The position numbers and the translations under genes were made by a program. The notes below the pieces were generated by a model that saw only the letters and a program-made list of their open reading frames with translations, had not been told where the DNA came from and did not search any database. A DNA stretch of 64,000 nt, from assembly GCF_016809835.1 (NCBI RefSeq), contig NZ_JAFBIL020000005.1, positions 433,252 to 497,251 of the forward strand. The letters are read 5' to 3'. Below are positions 1 through 8,920 of the stretch, one piece after another; positions within the stretch are counted from its first letter, which is position 1, and each line of letters starts with the position of its first letter. Source of the stretch: Massilia soli (GTDB lineage: Bacteria > Pseudomonadota > Gammaproteobacteria > Burkholderiales > Burkholderiaceae_D).

Positions 1-877
1 CCAGCGCGGTCTGGATCGCGAACTGGCCCGGCGCATTGGCGCACAGGCGCATCGAGGCGAGCATGTTGAGGCCGTCGATGTAGTCCTTGGCGTGGCGCTT
101 TTCGCCCGATACCACCATCCAGCCGGCGCGGTAGCCGCACGAGCGGTAGTTCTTCGACAGGCCGTTCAGCGTGATGAACAGTACGTCGTCGGCCAGCGAT
201 GCCATCGAGATGTGCTCTTCGCCGTCGTACAGCGTCTTGTCGTAGATTTCGTCGGCCAGCACGATCAGCTGGTGCTGGCGCGCCAGCTCGATGATGTCGA
301 GCAGGACCTCTTTCGGATACAGCGCGCCGGTCGGGTTGTTCGGGTTGATGACGACGATCGCCTTGGTGTTCGCGGTGATCTTGCGGCGCATGTCGTCCAC
401 ATCCGGCATCCAGCCTGCCTGCTCGTCGCAGATGTAGTGCACCGGATTGCCGCCGGAAAGGCTGACCGCGGCGGTCCACAGCGGATAGTCGGGCGCCGGC
501 ACCAGCACTTCGTCGCCGTTGTTGAGCAGTCCGTTCATCGCCATCACGATCAGCTCCGACGCGCCGTTGCCGAGGTAAATGTCCTCGATCGTCACGCCGT
601 TGATGTTCTTTTCCTGCGTGTAGTGCATCACCGCCTTGCGCGGCGCGAACATGCCCTTCGAATCGGTGTAGCCGGCCGCGCCATGCATGTTGCGGATCAT
701 GTCGTGCACGATCTCGTCAGGAGGATCAAAACCGAACACGGCCAGGTTACCAATGTTCAGCTTGATGATCTTGTGGCCCTCTTCCTCCATCTGGCGGGCT
801 TTTTCCATGGCTGGGCCACGAATCTCGTAGCAGACGTCGTCGAGCTTGTTCGATTTCAGGATCGGTCGCAAAATCAT
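1..877 (-). CDS. alaA: Alanine-type PLP aminotransferase (AlaA-like), 3' end cut by window
   Basis: Class I/II aminotransferase, probably alanine:2-oxoglutarate type, a cytosolic PLP enzyme. The reading frame from the ATG at 877 runs 292 codons to the window edge without a stop and begins MILRPILKSNKLDDVCYEIR. It shows the fold-type I landmarks NIGNLAVFGF near residue 40, NPNNPTGALY near 190, and the PLP-lysine region GLSKNYRSCGYRAGWM near 255. The C-terminal third lies outside the window. It is divergent from the Mth938-like gene, with about 157 bp between them that should hold both promoters. The family is clear; the exact substrate is inferred from similarity to E. coli AlaA. Confidence 0.88.
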   Translation of the reverse strand, partial: MILRPILKSNKLDDVCYEIRGPAMEKARQMEEEGHKIIKLNIGNLAVFGFDPPDEIVHDMIRNMHGAAGYTDSKGMFAPRKAVMHYTQEKNINGVTIEDIYLGNGASELIVMAMNGLLNNGDEVLVPAPDYPLWTAAVSLSGGNPVHYICDEQAGWMPDVDDMRRKITANTKAIVVINPNNPTGALYPKEVLLDIIELARQHQLIVLADEIYDKTLYDGEEHISMASLADDVLFITLNGLSKNYRSCGYRAGWMVVSGEKRHAKDYIDGLNMLASMRLCANAPGQFAIQTAL

Positions 878-1034
878 TCCCTGTTTGGTGGCGCGTATGT
901 TGCAGTGCGAAAAATACCCATTCTGCCGAAAGCGCCCCATTTAATCAACTTATGGTGAAAATTAGCGCTTTATAGGGGTTTGTGGCATTCTATGCACCAC
1001 GCAGGCGCAGTCCTGCAACAACTAACGCCCTACA

Positions 1035-1424
1035 ATGAAGCTTCACGCCAGCACCACCAAACAATACCAGACCGTCACTGGCTACGACGACACCGGGGTC
1101 GAGATCAATGCCGAGCATTTCGACTACAGCCTGATCGTCATGCCCGAGACCGCGCCACGCCCGTGGCCGGTGCCAACCTTCGAGACCTTGGGGGCGGAAC
1201 ATTTCGAGCAGATCGATGCCGACCAGCCCGACGTCGTCATCATCGGCACCGGCGCGCGCCAGCGTTTCGTCCATCCGCGCCTGGTGGCCAGCCTGTCGGC
1301 GCGCCGCATCGGCGTCGAGTGCATGGACAGCCATGCCGCTTGCCGCACCTATAACATCCTGATGGGCGAAGGCCGTAAGGTCACGCTCGCATTGATTATC
1401 GAGGGCAAGCAAACAACGGCTTGA
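1035..1424 (+). CDS. Mth938-like domain protein
   Basis: A 129-residue protein of the Mth938/Xcc1710-like family (related to NDUFAF3), whose biochemical role is not settled. It contains the typical central strand-loop PDVVIIGTGARQRF followed by the GVECMDSHAACRTYNIL segment that closes the fold. Length is normal for the family. It is followed 108 bp later by the peroxiredoxin gene, and this pair next to an AlaA-type aminotransferase is a familiar betaproteobacterial arrangement. Translation starts at ATG 1035; no strong Shine-Dalgarno is visible. Confidence 0.82.
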   Translation: MKLHASTTKQYQTVTGYDDTGVEINAEHFDYSLIVMPETAPRPWPVPTFETLGAEHFEQIDADQPDVVIIGTGARQRFVHPRLVASLSARRIGVECMDSHAACRTYNILMGEGRKVTLALIIEGKQTTA

Positions 1425-1532
1425 TTGCGGGATACGCGTCCCCATATATTGCCAACTTGTTTATATTGCCCTCCCCCTGCCGCGCTGATTGGGGACACGA
1501 AATCAGCGCCGACCATCGCCAGGAGAGAACCT

Positions 1533-2003
1533 GTGGCTGACAGCCAATCCGCAGCACCCGTAACGAATTTTTCCGCCCCAATGACCAGCGACAAGACGTT
1601 CGAACTGGCCGGCCGTCCCGCGCGCTATACCGTGCTGTACTTCTATCCGAAGGACAACACGCCCGGCTGCACGACCGAGAGCATTAACTTCCGCGAGCTG
1701 TATCCGGAATTCCAGGCCGCACAGACCGAAATCTATGGCATCAGCCGCGATTCGCTGCGCTCGCACGAGGGCTTCAAGGGCAAGCTGGGCCTGCCGTTTG
1801 AACTGATTTCCGACCCTGACGAACTGGTGTGCAGCCAGTTCAATGTCATGAAGATGAAAAATATGTATGGCAAGCAAGTTCGAGGCATAGAGCGCAGTAC
1901 GTTTATCATTGACGCTCAAGGCAATTTGGTGAAAGAATGGCGTGGCGTGAAAGTTCCAAATCACGCGGACGAAGTGCTGGAATTCGTCAAGAGCCAGCCC
2001 TGA
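1533..2003 (+). CDS. bcp: Thioredoxin-dependent thiol peroxidase (Bcp/PrxQ type)
   Basis: A 156-residue peroxiredoxin that reduces hydroperoxides in the cytosol. The active-site block is YFYPKDNTPGCTTE, with peroxidatic Cys46. The resolving cysteine found five residues later in E. coli Bcp is absent (Ile51 here), leaving only a second Cys in the VCSQF segment, so the mechanism may be 1-Cys or use another partner. I chose GTG 1533 because AGGAGAG lies just upstream; an in-frame TTG at 1425 would abut the previous stop but adds 36 unconserved residues. It precedes the PhoH gene on the same strand. Confidence 0.88.
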   Translation: MADSQSAAPVTNFSAPMTSDKTFELAGRPARYTVLYFYPKDNTPGCTTESINFRELYPEFQAAQTEIYGISRDSLRSHEGFKGKLGLPFELISDPDELVCSQFNVMKMKNMYGKQVRGIERSTFIIDAQGNLVKEWRGVKVPNHADEVLEFVKSQP

Positions 2004-2240
2004 CTCGCCCCGGCTACACGTTGATCAACCCGCTGTAGAACCTGATTGCACCAGCCCATTTTGAGTCAACCGTTTTCACCGTTTGCATCACTCCAATCTG
2101 GCGGCCTGCCAGCCCGGTCATATTCCGGGTTTGCGCAGCGCCCACGACATTCGCCCCAGCCGTTTTTCACCTACGACGCCGCAAGCACTGCTTGTGGGCC
2201 GCTGCTGGCTATCCCCGGACATTTTTAGATTGAGACACTG

Positions 2241-4067
2241 ATGCCATTACCAAAAATACCTACTAAACCGGCGACACTGCTGCCGGTGGCAGATTACCCA
2301 AAAGCAGAAGCTGGCAAGACCGGCGCGCGTGCTGTCGCCGCCGCCAAGCCGAAACTGGCTGCCGTGCCAGAGCCAGTCAATGACGAAGTGATCGCCAAGC
2401 CGGCCAAGGGCCGCAAGACTGCGCGCCTGCTGTCGGCGCCGCATGCCGCGCCTGCGGCTGAAGCTCCCGTTGCCGCACCCGTTGCAGCACCGGTTGCCGC
2501 GCCAGCGGCAGCCCCAGTTGCCAAGGCCGAGCCGGCCGCAAAGCCCGCCCGCGCCAAAGGCCGCCAGCCGAGCGAGAACGAACTGCCGCATCCGGCCAAG
2601 CACAAGCCGGTCGAAGTGCCGGTCAAGTCGAACGCCAGCCGCCAGGCCGACAAGTCGGGCCAGACCAAGATGTTCGTGCTCGACACCAACGTGCTGATGC
2701 ATGACCCGACATCGCTGTTCCGTTTTGAAGAACACGACGTCTACCTGCCGATGATGACGCTGGAAGAGCTGGACGACCACAAGAAGGGCATGTCGGAAGT
2801 GGCGCGTAATGCGCGCCAGGTCTCGCGCACGCTCGACGCGCTGGTCGGCACCATCGACGACGGCGCCATCGAGGCGGGCATCCCGCTGGCCAAGCTGGGC
2901 AACAAGGACGCCAAGGGCCGCCTGTTCTTCCAGACGCGCCTGCAAGCCGGTCCTGGCTTGCCGGAAGGCCTGCCGCAGGGCAAAGCCGACAACCAGATCC
3001 TCGGCGTGGTGCGCAACCTCGAAGCGGAACTGCCGGGCCGCGCCATCGTGCTGGTGTCGAAAGACATCAACATGCGCATCAAGGCGCGCGCGCTGGGCTT
3101 GCCTGCGGAAGACTACTTCAACGACCACGTGCTGGAAGACACCGACCTGCTGTACTCGGGCATCGTCCAGCTGCCGGACGATTTCTGGAACAAGCACGGC
3201 AAGGACATGGAGTCCTGGCAGGAAAACAAGAACGGCTATTCGGCCACCTTCTACCGCATGACCGGCCCGGTCATTCCTACCCTGCTGGTCAACCAGTTCG
3301 TGTTCCTCGAGCCGAAAAGCGGCGAAGCGCCGTTCTATGGCCAGGTCAAGCAGATCAACGGCAAGACCGCCGTCATCCAGACCCTGCGCGATTTCAGCCA
3401 CAACAAGAACAATGTGTGGGGCGTCACCGCGCGCAACCGCGAGCAGAACTTCGCGCTGAACCTGCTGATGAACCCGGAATGCGACTTCGTCACGCTGCTC
3501 GGCCAGGCCGGTACCGGCAAGACCCTGCTGGCACTGGCGGCCGGCCTGGCGCAAGTGCTTGAGACCAAGTTGTACAACGAGATCATCGTCACCCGCGTTA
3601 CCGTGCCGGTCGGCGAGGACATCGGCTTCCTGCCAGGTACCGAGGAAGAGAAGATGTCGCCATGGATGGGCGCGTTCGACGACAACCTCGAGGTGCTCAA
3701 CAAGTCCGACTCGGAAGGCGGCGAATGGGGCCGCGCGGCAACCCAGGACCTGATCCGCTCACGCATCAAGATCAAGTCGCTCAACTTCATGCGCGGGCGT
3801 ACCTTCGTGAACAAGTTCCTGATCATCGACGAGGCGCAGAACCTGACGCCGAAGCAGCTCAAGACCCTGGTCACGCGCGCCGGCCCTGGCACCAAGATCC
3901 TGTGCCTGGGTAACATCGCGCAGATCGATACGCCATACCTGACCGAAGGCTCGAGCGGCCTGACCTACGTGGTCGACCGTTTCAAGGGCTGGTCGCACAG
4001 CGGTCACGTGACCCTGGCGCGCGGCGAGCGTTCGCGCCTGGCCGACCACGCGAGCGAAGTGCTGTAA
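2241..4067 (+). CDS. PIN domain-PhoH family ATPase with long Ala/Pro-rich N-terminus
   Basis: A 608-residue PhoH2-type protein: an N-terminal PIN ribonuclease domain fused to a PhoH P-loop ATPase, a pair associated in other bacteria with RNA unwinding and cleavage. Residues 1 to about 140 are low complexity (repeated PVAAPVAAP). The PIN domain starts at Met144 with the acidic motif FVLDTNVLMHD and continues MMTLEELDDHKKG. The ATPase has Walker A GQAGTGKT at about 421-428 and Walker B FLIIDEAQNLTP. The tail carries the family-typical SGLTYVVDRFKGW. A strong terminator follows immediately. The N-terminal extension is longer than in most family members. Confidence 0.9.
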   Translation: MPLPKIPTKPATLLPVADYPKAEAGKTGARAVAAAKPKLAAVPEPVNDEVIAKPAKGRKTARLLSAPHAAPAAEAPVAAPVAAPVAAPAAAPVAKAEPAAKPARAKGRQPSENELPHPAKHKPVEVPVKSNASRQADKSGQTKMFVLDTNVLMHDPTSLFRFEEHDVYLPMMTLEELDDHKKGMSEVARNARQVSRTLDALVGTIDDGAIEAGIPLAKLGNKDAKGRLFFQTRLQAGPGLPEGLPQGKADNQILGVVRNLEAELPGRAIVLVSKDINMRIKARALGLPAEDYFNDHVLEDTDLLYSGIVQLPDDFWNKHGKDMESWQENKNGYSATFYRMTGPVIPTLLVNQFVFLEPKSGEAPFYGQVKQINGKTAVIQTLRDFSHNKNNVWGVTARNREQNFALNLLMNPECDFVTLLGQAGTGKTLLALAAGLAQVLETKLYNEIIVTRVTVPVGEDIGFLPGTEEEKMSPWMGAFDDNLEVLNKSDSEGGEWGRAATQDLIRSRIKIKSLNFMRGRTFVNKFLIIDEAQNLTPKQLKTLVTRAGPGTKILCLGNIAQIDTPYLTEGSSGLTYVVDRFKGWSHSGHVTLARGERSRLADHASEVL

Positions 4068-4083
4068 GACTTCGCCAGCCAAT

Positions 4084-4122
4084 AAAAAACCCTGTACGCC
4101 GCGAGGCGTACAGGGTTTTTTT
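4084..4122. terminator. Bidirectional intrinsic terminator
   Basis: A-run, then stem arm CCTGTACGCC, loop GCGA, matching arm GGCGTACAGG and a T-run. The symmetrical A/T flanks suit both the converging PhoH gene (plus) and FecR gene (minus). Confidence 0.92.
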
Positions 4123-4137
4123 ATGGGCGCCGATTAA

Positions 4138-4890
4138 TCAGCGCACTTCGCAATCAACGGCATCCGTCCGCGTCGGAATGCTGCCTGGATTGCCCGTGCC
4201 GACGCTCGTGGAGCTGAACGTCGGCGGCGGCGTGAAGTTCAGCCCAGGATTGACAGGGACGATGATCGGCGGAGTGATGTTATTGCGGACATAGCCAAAC
4301 TGGCCGGCGTTGAAATTCAGTGAACCACCTGGATTTGTCATCACGATCTGGCCATCGGTGACCGACACGTGCAGGCCGGGCGGCAGCGACGGCCCCACCG
4401 GCGCTTTCACAGCGCCGCCCCCGGCGGCCGGGACGTACTGCGCGATGAATGTGGTGCCGCGGATGCCGATCGTCGCGGTCGGCGTCTTGAGTGAAAACTT
4501 CTGCTTGTTGCGCTTGCCGAGCAGTCCGGTCACCGACCGCAGGCCGCCCTTGACCAGGTCGAAGCTGGCGCTGTCGGCGTCCGGCTTGGCCTCATCGTAG
4601 GCGAACGACTCGATCTTGAAGGTGGTGTCGGGGCGCAGCGTGATTTCGCTGTTGTCGATGAAGCGGATCTGCGCATAGGTGTTCTTTTCGGCCACCAGCG
4701 TGTCGCCCTGCTCCACTTCCGATTTGCGTGCCAGGATCTTGACCGAGCCGTCAGCCTTCTTCGCCATCAGCGGCCCGCTCACGTGGACCACCGTACCGGC
4801 AACCTGCCCCGCCCACGTCAACACCGTCACCGCCACCATCGCGGAGAACAGCAGGACGTTAATTACAGTACGTTTTTTTGCGAATCTCAT
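4138..4890 (-). CDS. FecR-domain periplasmic protein linked to two-partner secretion
   Basis: A 250-residue exported protein. A basic N-terminus and hydrophobic stretch (about residues 7-30, ending WAGQVAG) form a signal peptide or anchor. A FecR domain follows at about 40-150, with FIDNSEITLRPDTTFKIESF and the hallmark KTPTATIGIRGTTF. The C-terminal third is Pro/Gly-rich without a known domain. I chose ATG 4890, preceded by GGAGC; a TTG 12 bp upstream is an alternative. The start overlaps the end of the TpsA frame by 32 bp, implying translational coupling. No sigma factor gene is adjacent, so the classical FecIR iron-signalling role is not supported. A structural or regulatory role for the TPS system is inference. 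Confidence 0.83.
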   Translation of the reverse strand: MRFAKKRTVINVLLFSAMVAVTVLTWAGQVAGTVVHVSGPLMAKKADGSVKILARKSEVEQGDTLVAEKNTYAQIRFIDNSEITLRPDTTFKIESFAYDEAKPDADSASFDLVKGGLRSVTGLLGKRNKQKFSLKTPTATIGIRGTTFIAQYVPAAGGGAVKAPVGPSLPPGLHVSVTDGQIVMTNPGGSLNFNAGQFGYVRNNITPPIIVPVNPGLNFTPPPTFSSTSVGTGNPGSIPTRTDAVDCEVR

Positions 4891-7800
4891 CTTTTGCTCC
4901 AAATAGTGGTGCCGCTTCCGATTTGCCGGTATCGGTTTTTTTGCTTTCTTCCGTAGTCGGGCCTGCCGGCTCCGCGACCGTTGTCTTGGTAACCGCCTGC
5001 ACGCTGACCTGCTGCTGCAATGTCACCGCCAGCTGATTCTGGCCAGGATTAGCCGTCGGCGCCGGGTTGACCGCTGCGCAGCCCGGCGATTCCGGCGCGG
5101 CAATGCAGCGATCCGGCGCCGGCAGCACGACCGTGCAGCCTTGCAGGCCAGGACTGGCCGCGCATTGCGCCAGCGTCGGCAGGACGACCGAACAGCCCGA
5201 CTGCGATGGCGTCGCGGTGCACTGGCTCAGCGAAGGCAATACCGACGAGCAGCCAGGCGTGAATGGCGAGCTGTTGCACTGGGCCAGCGTCGGCAACACC
5301 GACGAACAGCCCGGGGTCGATGGCGCGGCGGTACACTGGCTCAGCGATGGCAACACCGACGAACAGCCTGCCATCGATGGCGATGCGACACACTGGTTCA
5401 GCGAAGGCAATACCACAGAGCATCCCAAGGTCGATGGCGCGATCACGCACTGGGTGAGCGTCGGCAACACGACCGAACAGCCTGCCGTGGTTGGCGCGAC
5501 CGCGCACTGGCTTAACGAAGGCAACACCGCGGAACAGCCCTGCGTGGCTGGCGCGCTGCTGCACTGGCCCAGCGAAGGCAACACGACAGAGCAGCCCGGC
5601 GTCGATGGGGAGATACTGCACTGCCCTACCGATGGCAGTATCACCGAGCAGCCCTGGGCCGATGGTGTGGCGGTGCACTGGGCGATCGACGGCAGTACCG
5701 ACGTACAACCGGCAGTGGCCGGCGCCGCGATACATTGGCCAAGCGTTGGCGCCTGTGGCACCGGCGGTACAGGTGGCACTGGCGGCTCTGGCGGCTTCGG
5801 CGGCTTTGGCGGCTCGACCGGAGGTTGTACCGGCGGCGCCGTCTCGCTGGTGCTGACGCTGCCGGCGGGCGCGGTGACCGATCCGCCGTTGCTGACGCGG
5901 CGGCCTTTGAGCGCGATATTTCCTGCGTCCGTGCTCACGATGCCGGTGCTGCCCACTTTCAACAACGCGCCGTTACCCGCTTCAAGGGCGATATTGCCCG
6001 CCTGCGATTCAACGCTGCCGTCAATCGTCATCGCGCCAGTGCTGGTCAGGGTGATCGCGCCGGCGCCCGAGCGCACGCGCGCGCGCGCATCTGGCTCGAA
6101 GGGATCGGTTGCCGGTATCGTCACTGCGCCGACGTTCGCAATACGGACAGCGCCGCTGCTGCCAGGCGCCGTCTGCTGCACTCTTCCCAGCACCAGGGCG
6201 CCGGTATTGGCGATGTTGATGGCGCTGGCGCCGGCATCGTGGTTATCCACCGTCAGCGAACCGGTGCGCAGCTTGAACGCCGCGCTGTTGGCGCCGACGC
6301 CGGCTGTCGAAGCGAGGCGCACGCTGCCCGCGCTGACCGATCCTGAGTCGCTCGATACAATTCCCTCGCCAGTCAGCTCTACCGTGCCCGCGCCCGCACT
6401 GACGGTCTTGTCGATCGTCAGCTTGCCGGCGGCATCAAGCACGATGTCGCCGCCGCCCGTCGTGGTGCCGGAAACTGTCAGGTCGCCGGCCGCGCCGAAG
6501 TGGAAAACGCCGCTGCTGGCTCGGCCACCCACCATGCCGACCGAATTTGCCAGCGCCAGGTCAACCAGGCTGCCGCGCGCCTCAACCCAGGATGCGGCGA
6601 TGAAGCCGTCGCCGCCTTGCGTAATCTGGTTGGCCGAATTGAGCGTCAGCTTGCCATTGGACGTGAGCGCCGCGTCGATATCCAGGTTGCCCTCGCCCGC
6701 ATCAAGCACCACCTTGCCGGCGTTGGCGAAATTCGCTTCGCCGGTCACCGCCAGGCGGCCCGACTGGCCGTCGTTGCCGCCGATCGTCACCGCCCCGGCG
6801 ATCATGTTGCCCAGCTCCGTGTTCGACAGTCCCAGCAGGCCCGACTCATCGTAAGCGCTGCCGCCCAATGCGATCATCGTGCCTGCGTTGTGCGGCATGA
6901 CCGTGATGCTGCCGTCAGCGCCCGCATCGAGCGCGCCGCTCAGGACCAGCTTGTCGGAACGGGCCAGGATCGAATTCGACTTGATGACGCCCGTTTCGAT
7001 CACTTCGATCTTGCCGCTTCCGAAGCCGCTGCCGTAGCGGCCGAGCTGCACGTGGCTGTCGGCGTGATTCGACAGGTCGATGCCGCCTTCCACGACGATG
7101 CTGCCGCTGGTCGCCAGCACCAGGTTCGGCGTCTTGCCGGCATCGGCGGTGTAATTGGCGGCGACGGTGATATCGCCAGAATTGGCGCTGCTGCCGATGT
7201 TGATGCCAAAGCCGGTGATACGGTTCAGCTCAGCGGGCGACAACGCCAGCTCGCTGCCGGTTTTGCTGTTCGAGATGCGCATGCCGCGGTCGGCGGAGAA
7301 CGGCGTGAACGACACGTTCGGCCGGGTAGCGGCGCTGCCGATGGTCCCGCCGATGACGATGTTATCGGTCTGGATGTCGATGTAGCCCGAGGTGTCCAGC
7401 GACGCGCCGCCGGCGAGGGTCAGGCTGTTCGCCGCGCGGAAGTCGAGGGTGCCGCCGTTGGCCGATATCGGCGCATTGATGTTGATTGCGTTGCCTGCTT
7501 CGGCGCGCAGCGAACCGGCGCCCGAGGCGATCGAAATGGCGCTGTTGAAGTCGATGTTGTTGGTCGCCTGCAGAATCACCCTGGTGGTCGCGCTGTTGAT
7601 CAGGGACGGCGCGATGCGCGTGGTCTGGTCCGAATTCTCGGCGAACGTGTCGGCGTCCGACAGCGCGTCGGTGCCGCCGATGTCGACGATGATATTGAGC
7701 GGATCAAGCAGCCAGCTGCCGATGCTGCCTTTGACAGCTCCCGCGTCGACCCGCGCGCCGCTGACATCGAGGTAGTGGCCCGAGGTTTCGACCAGGCCGC

Positions 7801-8905
7801 CGTTGCCGCCAGCCGCGCCGCCGCGCGCCGAGATGGCGCCGAAAGCGCGCGTAGCGCCGTCCGACCAGACAATCACCTTGCCGCCGTCGCCCGAGGTGCC
7901 GGCATCGGCACGAATGCTGGCGTCCTTGCCAACCCATGCCTGGCGCGCGTTCGGCACCAGCGCATTCTTGCCCTGGAAGTCGCCGCCCACCAGTACCGTG
8001 CCGCCGCCATGCTCGCCGCTGGCCTCGATGCGGGCGTCGCCGGTCAGCGCAACGCGCTCGCCCAGCACCTGGACGCTGCCGCCCTTGCCGGCACCGGTGG
8101 CGCTGGTGACGCTGCCCGCTTCGAGCAGCGTGTCGCCGCTGGCTTTGAGGGTGATCCTGCCGTCGGCGCCTCGTACCGCGCTATTGGCGTTGACCACGCC
8201 GCGCTGGCGCACAAGCGCGCCGTAGATGCCGATCTGGCCGCCCTGCGCGACCACCTGGCCGAGGTTGACCGCTTCGCCGGAAGGCGCCGAAACGCTCACG
8301 CGCAGGTCGGGGTTGGCGCTATCGACCAGCTGCACCGAGTGGCCGGCGGCCAGCACGATCTCGCCGTTCGGCGCGTTGATGATGCCGCTGTTTTCGACAT
8401 TCGCCGCGATCAGGTAGACCTTGCCGCCGTGCGGCGTGGTGATGGCGCCCTGGTTGACAAGCTTTCCCGCCGCCGCGCCGGCGCTGAAGTTGCGGCGCCC
8501 GGACAGGAAGTCGGCATCCGACAGATTGAGGGTCGATGCCGTCAGACCGTTGACGTCGATGCGCGCATCGCGTCCGAACATGATGCCGTTCGGGTTAAGC
8601 AGGAACACCTGGCCGTTCGACTGCAGCGCGCCGAGTATCTGGCTCGGGTCCTGGCCTGTGATCCGGTTCAACACCGCGCTGTCCGCGCTCTGCTGGACAA
8701 AGCGGGTGACTTCGCCCGGCTTGACCGAGAACGACTGCCAGTTGATGATTGCGTTCGGCGTGTTCGTAATCGTGAACACATTACCCTGCTGGCCGAAGGT
8801 CGCCTGGCCGCTGACAACCTGCGGCAGCGTCGGTGCGGCCTGGGCGCTGCCAAAGCAGCCGGCCAGCAGCGCGGCAATGAGATGTCGCTTCATATTATTG
8901 TTCAT
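4859..8905 (-). CDS. Two-partner secretion exoprotein (TpsA, filamentous hemagglutinin type) with Cys-repeat tail
   Basis: A 1348-residue secreted beta-helix protein. The signal peptide covers about residues 1-24 (cleavage near GSAQA/AP). The TPS secretion domain follows to about residue 250, including LNPNGIMFGRDARIDVNG. Residues 250-1000 are a Gly/Ala/Asn-rich helix of short imperfect repeats. A Pro-rich hinge (PPKPPKPPEPPVPP) leads into 12 exact 19-residue repeats with two Cys each, then a Gln/Lys-rich tail ending KTYCN. Start ATG 8905 has AAGGAA upstream and lies 15 bp after the TpsB stop. Export by the neighbouring TpsB and function as adhesin or surface filament are inferred from the family; the repeat region is unusual. 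Confidence 0.9.
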   Translation of the reverse strand: MNNNMKRHLIAALLAGCFGSAQAAPTLPQVVSGQATFGQQGNVFTITNTPNAIINWQSFSVKPGEVTRFVQQSADSAVLNRITGQDPSQILGALQSNGQVFLLNPNGIMFGRDARIDVNGLTASTLNLSDADFLSGRRNFSAGAAAGKLVNQGAITTPHGGKVYLIAANVENSGIINAPNGEIVLAAGHSVQLVDSANPDLRVSVSAPSGEAVNLGQVVAQGGQIGIYGALVRQRGVVNANSAVRGADGRITLKASGDTLLEAGSVTSATGAGKGGSVQVLGERVALTGDARIEASGEHGGGTVLVGGDFQGKNALVPNARQAWVGKDASIRADAGTSGDGGKVIVWSDGATRAFGAISARGGAAGGNGGLVETSGHYLDVSGARVDAGAVKGSIGSWLLDPLNIIVDIGGTDALSDADTFAENSDQTTRIAPSLINSATTRVILQATNNIDFNSAISIASGAGSLRAEAGNAININAPISANGGTLDFRAANSLTLAGGASLDTSGYIDIQTDNIVIGGTIGSAATRPNVSFTPFSADRGMRISNSKTGSELALSPAELNRITGFGINIGSSANSGDITVAANYTADAGKTPNLVLATSGSIVVEGGIDLSNHADSHVQLGRYGSGFGSGKIEVIETGVIKSNSILARSDKLVLSGALDAGADGSITVMPHNAGTMIALGGSAYDESGLLGLSNTELGNMIAGAVTIGGNDGQSGRLAVTGEANFANAGKVVLDAGEGNLDIDAALTSNGKLTLNSANQITQGGDGFIAASWVEARGSLVDLALANSVGMVGGRASSGVFHFGAAGDLTVSGTTTGGGDIVLDAAGKLTIDKTVSAGAGTVELTGEGIVSSDSGSVSAGSVRLASTAGVGANSAAFKLRTGSLTVDNHDAGASAINIANTGALVLGRVQQTAPGSSGAVRIANVGAVTIPATDPFEPDARARVRSGAGAITLTSTGAMTIDGSVESQAGNIALEAGNGALLKVGSTGIVSTDAGNIALKGRRVSNGGSVTAPAGSVSTSETAPPVQPPVEPPKPPKPPEPPVPPVPPVPQAPTLGQCIAAPATAGCTSVLPSIAQCTATPSAQGCSVILPSVGQCSISPSTPGCSVVLPSLGQCSSAPATQGCSAVLPSLSQCAVAPTTAGCSVVLPTLTQCVIAPSTLGCSVVLPSLNQCVASPSMAGCSSVLPSLSQCTAAPSTPGCSSVLPTLAQCNSSPFTPGCSSVLPSLSQCTATPSQSGCSVVLPTLAQCAASPGLQGCTVVLPAPDRCIAAPESPGCAAVNPAPTANPGQNQLAVTLQQQVSVQAVTKTTVAEPAGPTTEESKKTDTGKSEAAPLFGAKDEIRKKTYCN
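5060..5743 (-). repeat. 12 tandem 57-bp repeats encoding a 19-residue two-Cys unit
   Basis: On the minus strand the TpsA C-terminus consists of 12 consecutive units of exactly 19 codons, with consensus LxQCxxxPxxxGCSxVLPS. The first begins at 5743 (LGQCIAAPATAGC) and the last ends at 5060 (PDRCIAAPESPGC). Each unit has Cys at positions 4 and 13, an invariant Pro at 8 and Gly at 12. There are 24 cysteines in all. DNA units are diverged at third positions, so selection at protein level rather than recent duplication is likely. Confidence 0.95.
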
Positions 8906-8920
8906 GATCTGTTCCTTACC

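Noticed and set aside
92..958. A 288-codon plus-strand open frame at the left edge
   Set aside because: Shadow of the aminotransferase, whose minus-strand frame shows clear conserved motifs.
2046..2228. A 60-codon plus-strand frame between bcp and phoH
   Set aside because: No ribosome site, no recognisable motif and unusual composition; treated as intergenic.
5060..5743. Possible CRISPR-like array because of regular 57-bp repeats
   Set aside because: Repeats have no spacers, are in frame within tpsA and encode a conserved peptide.
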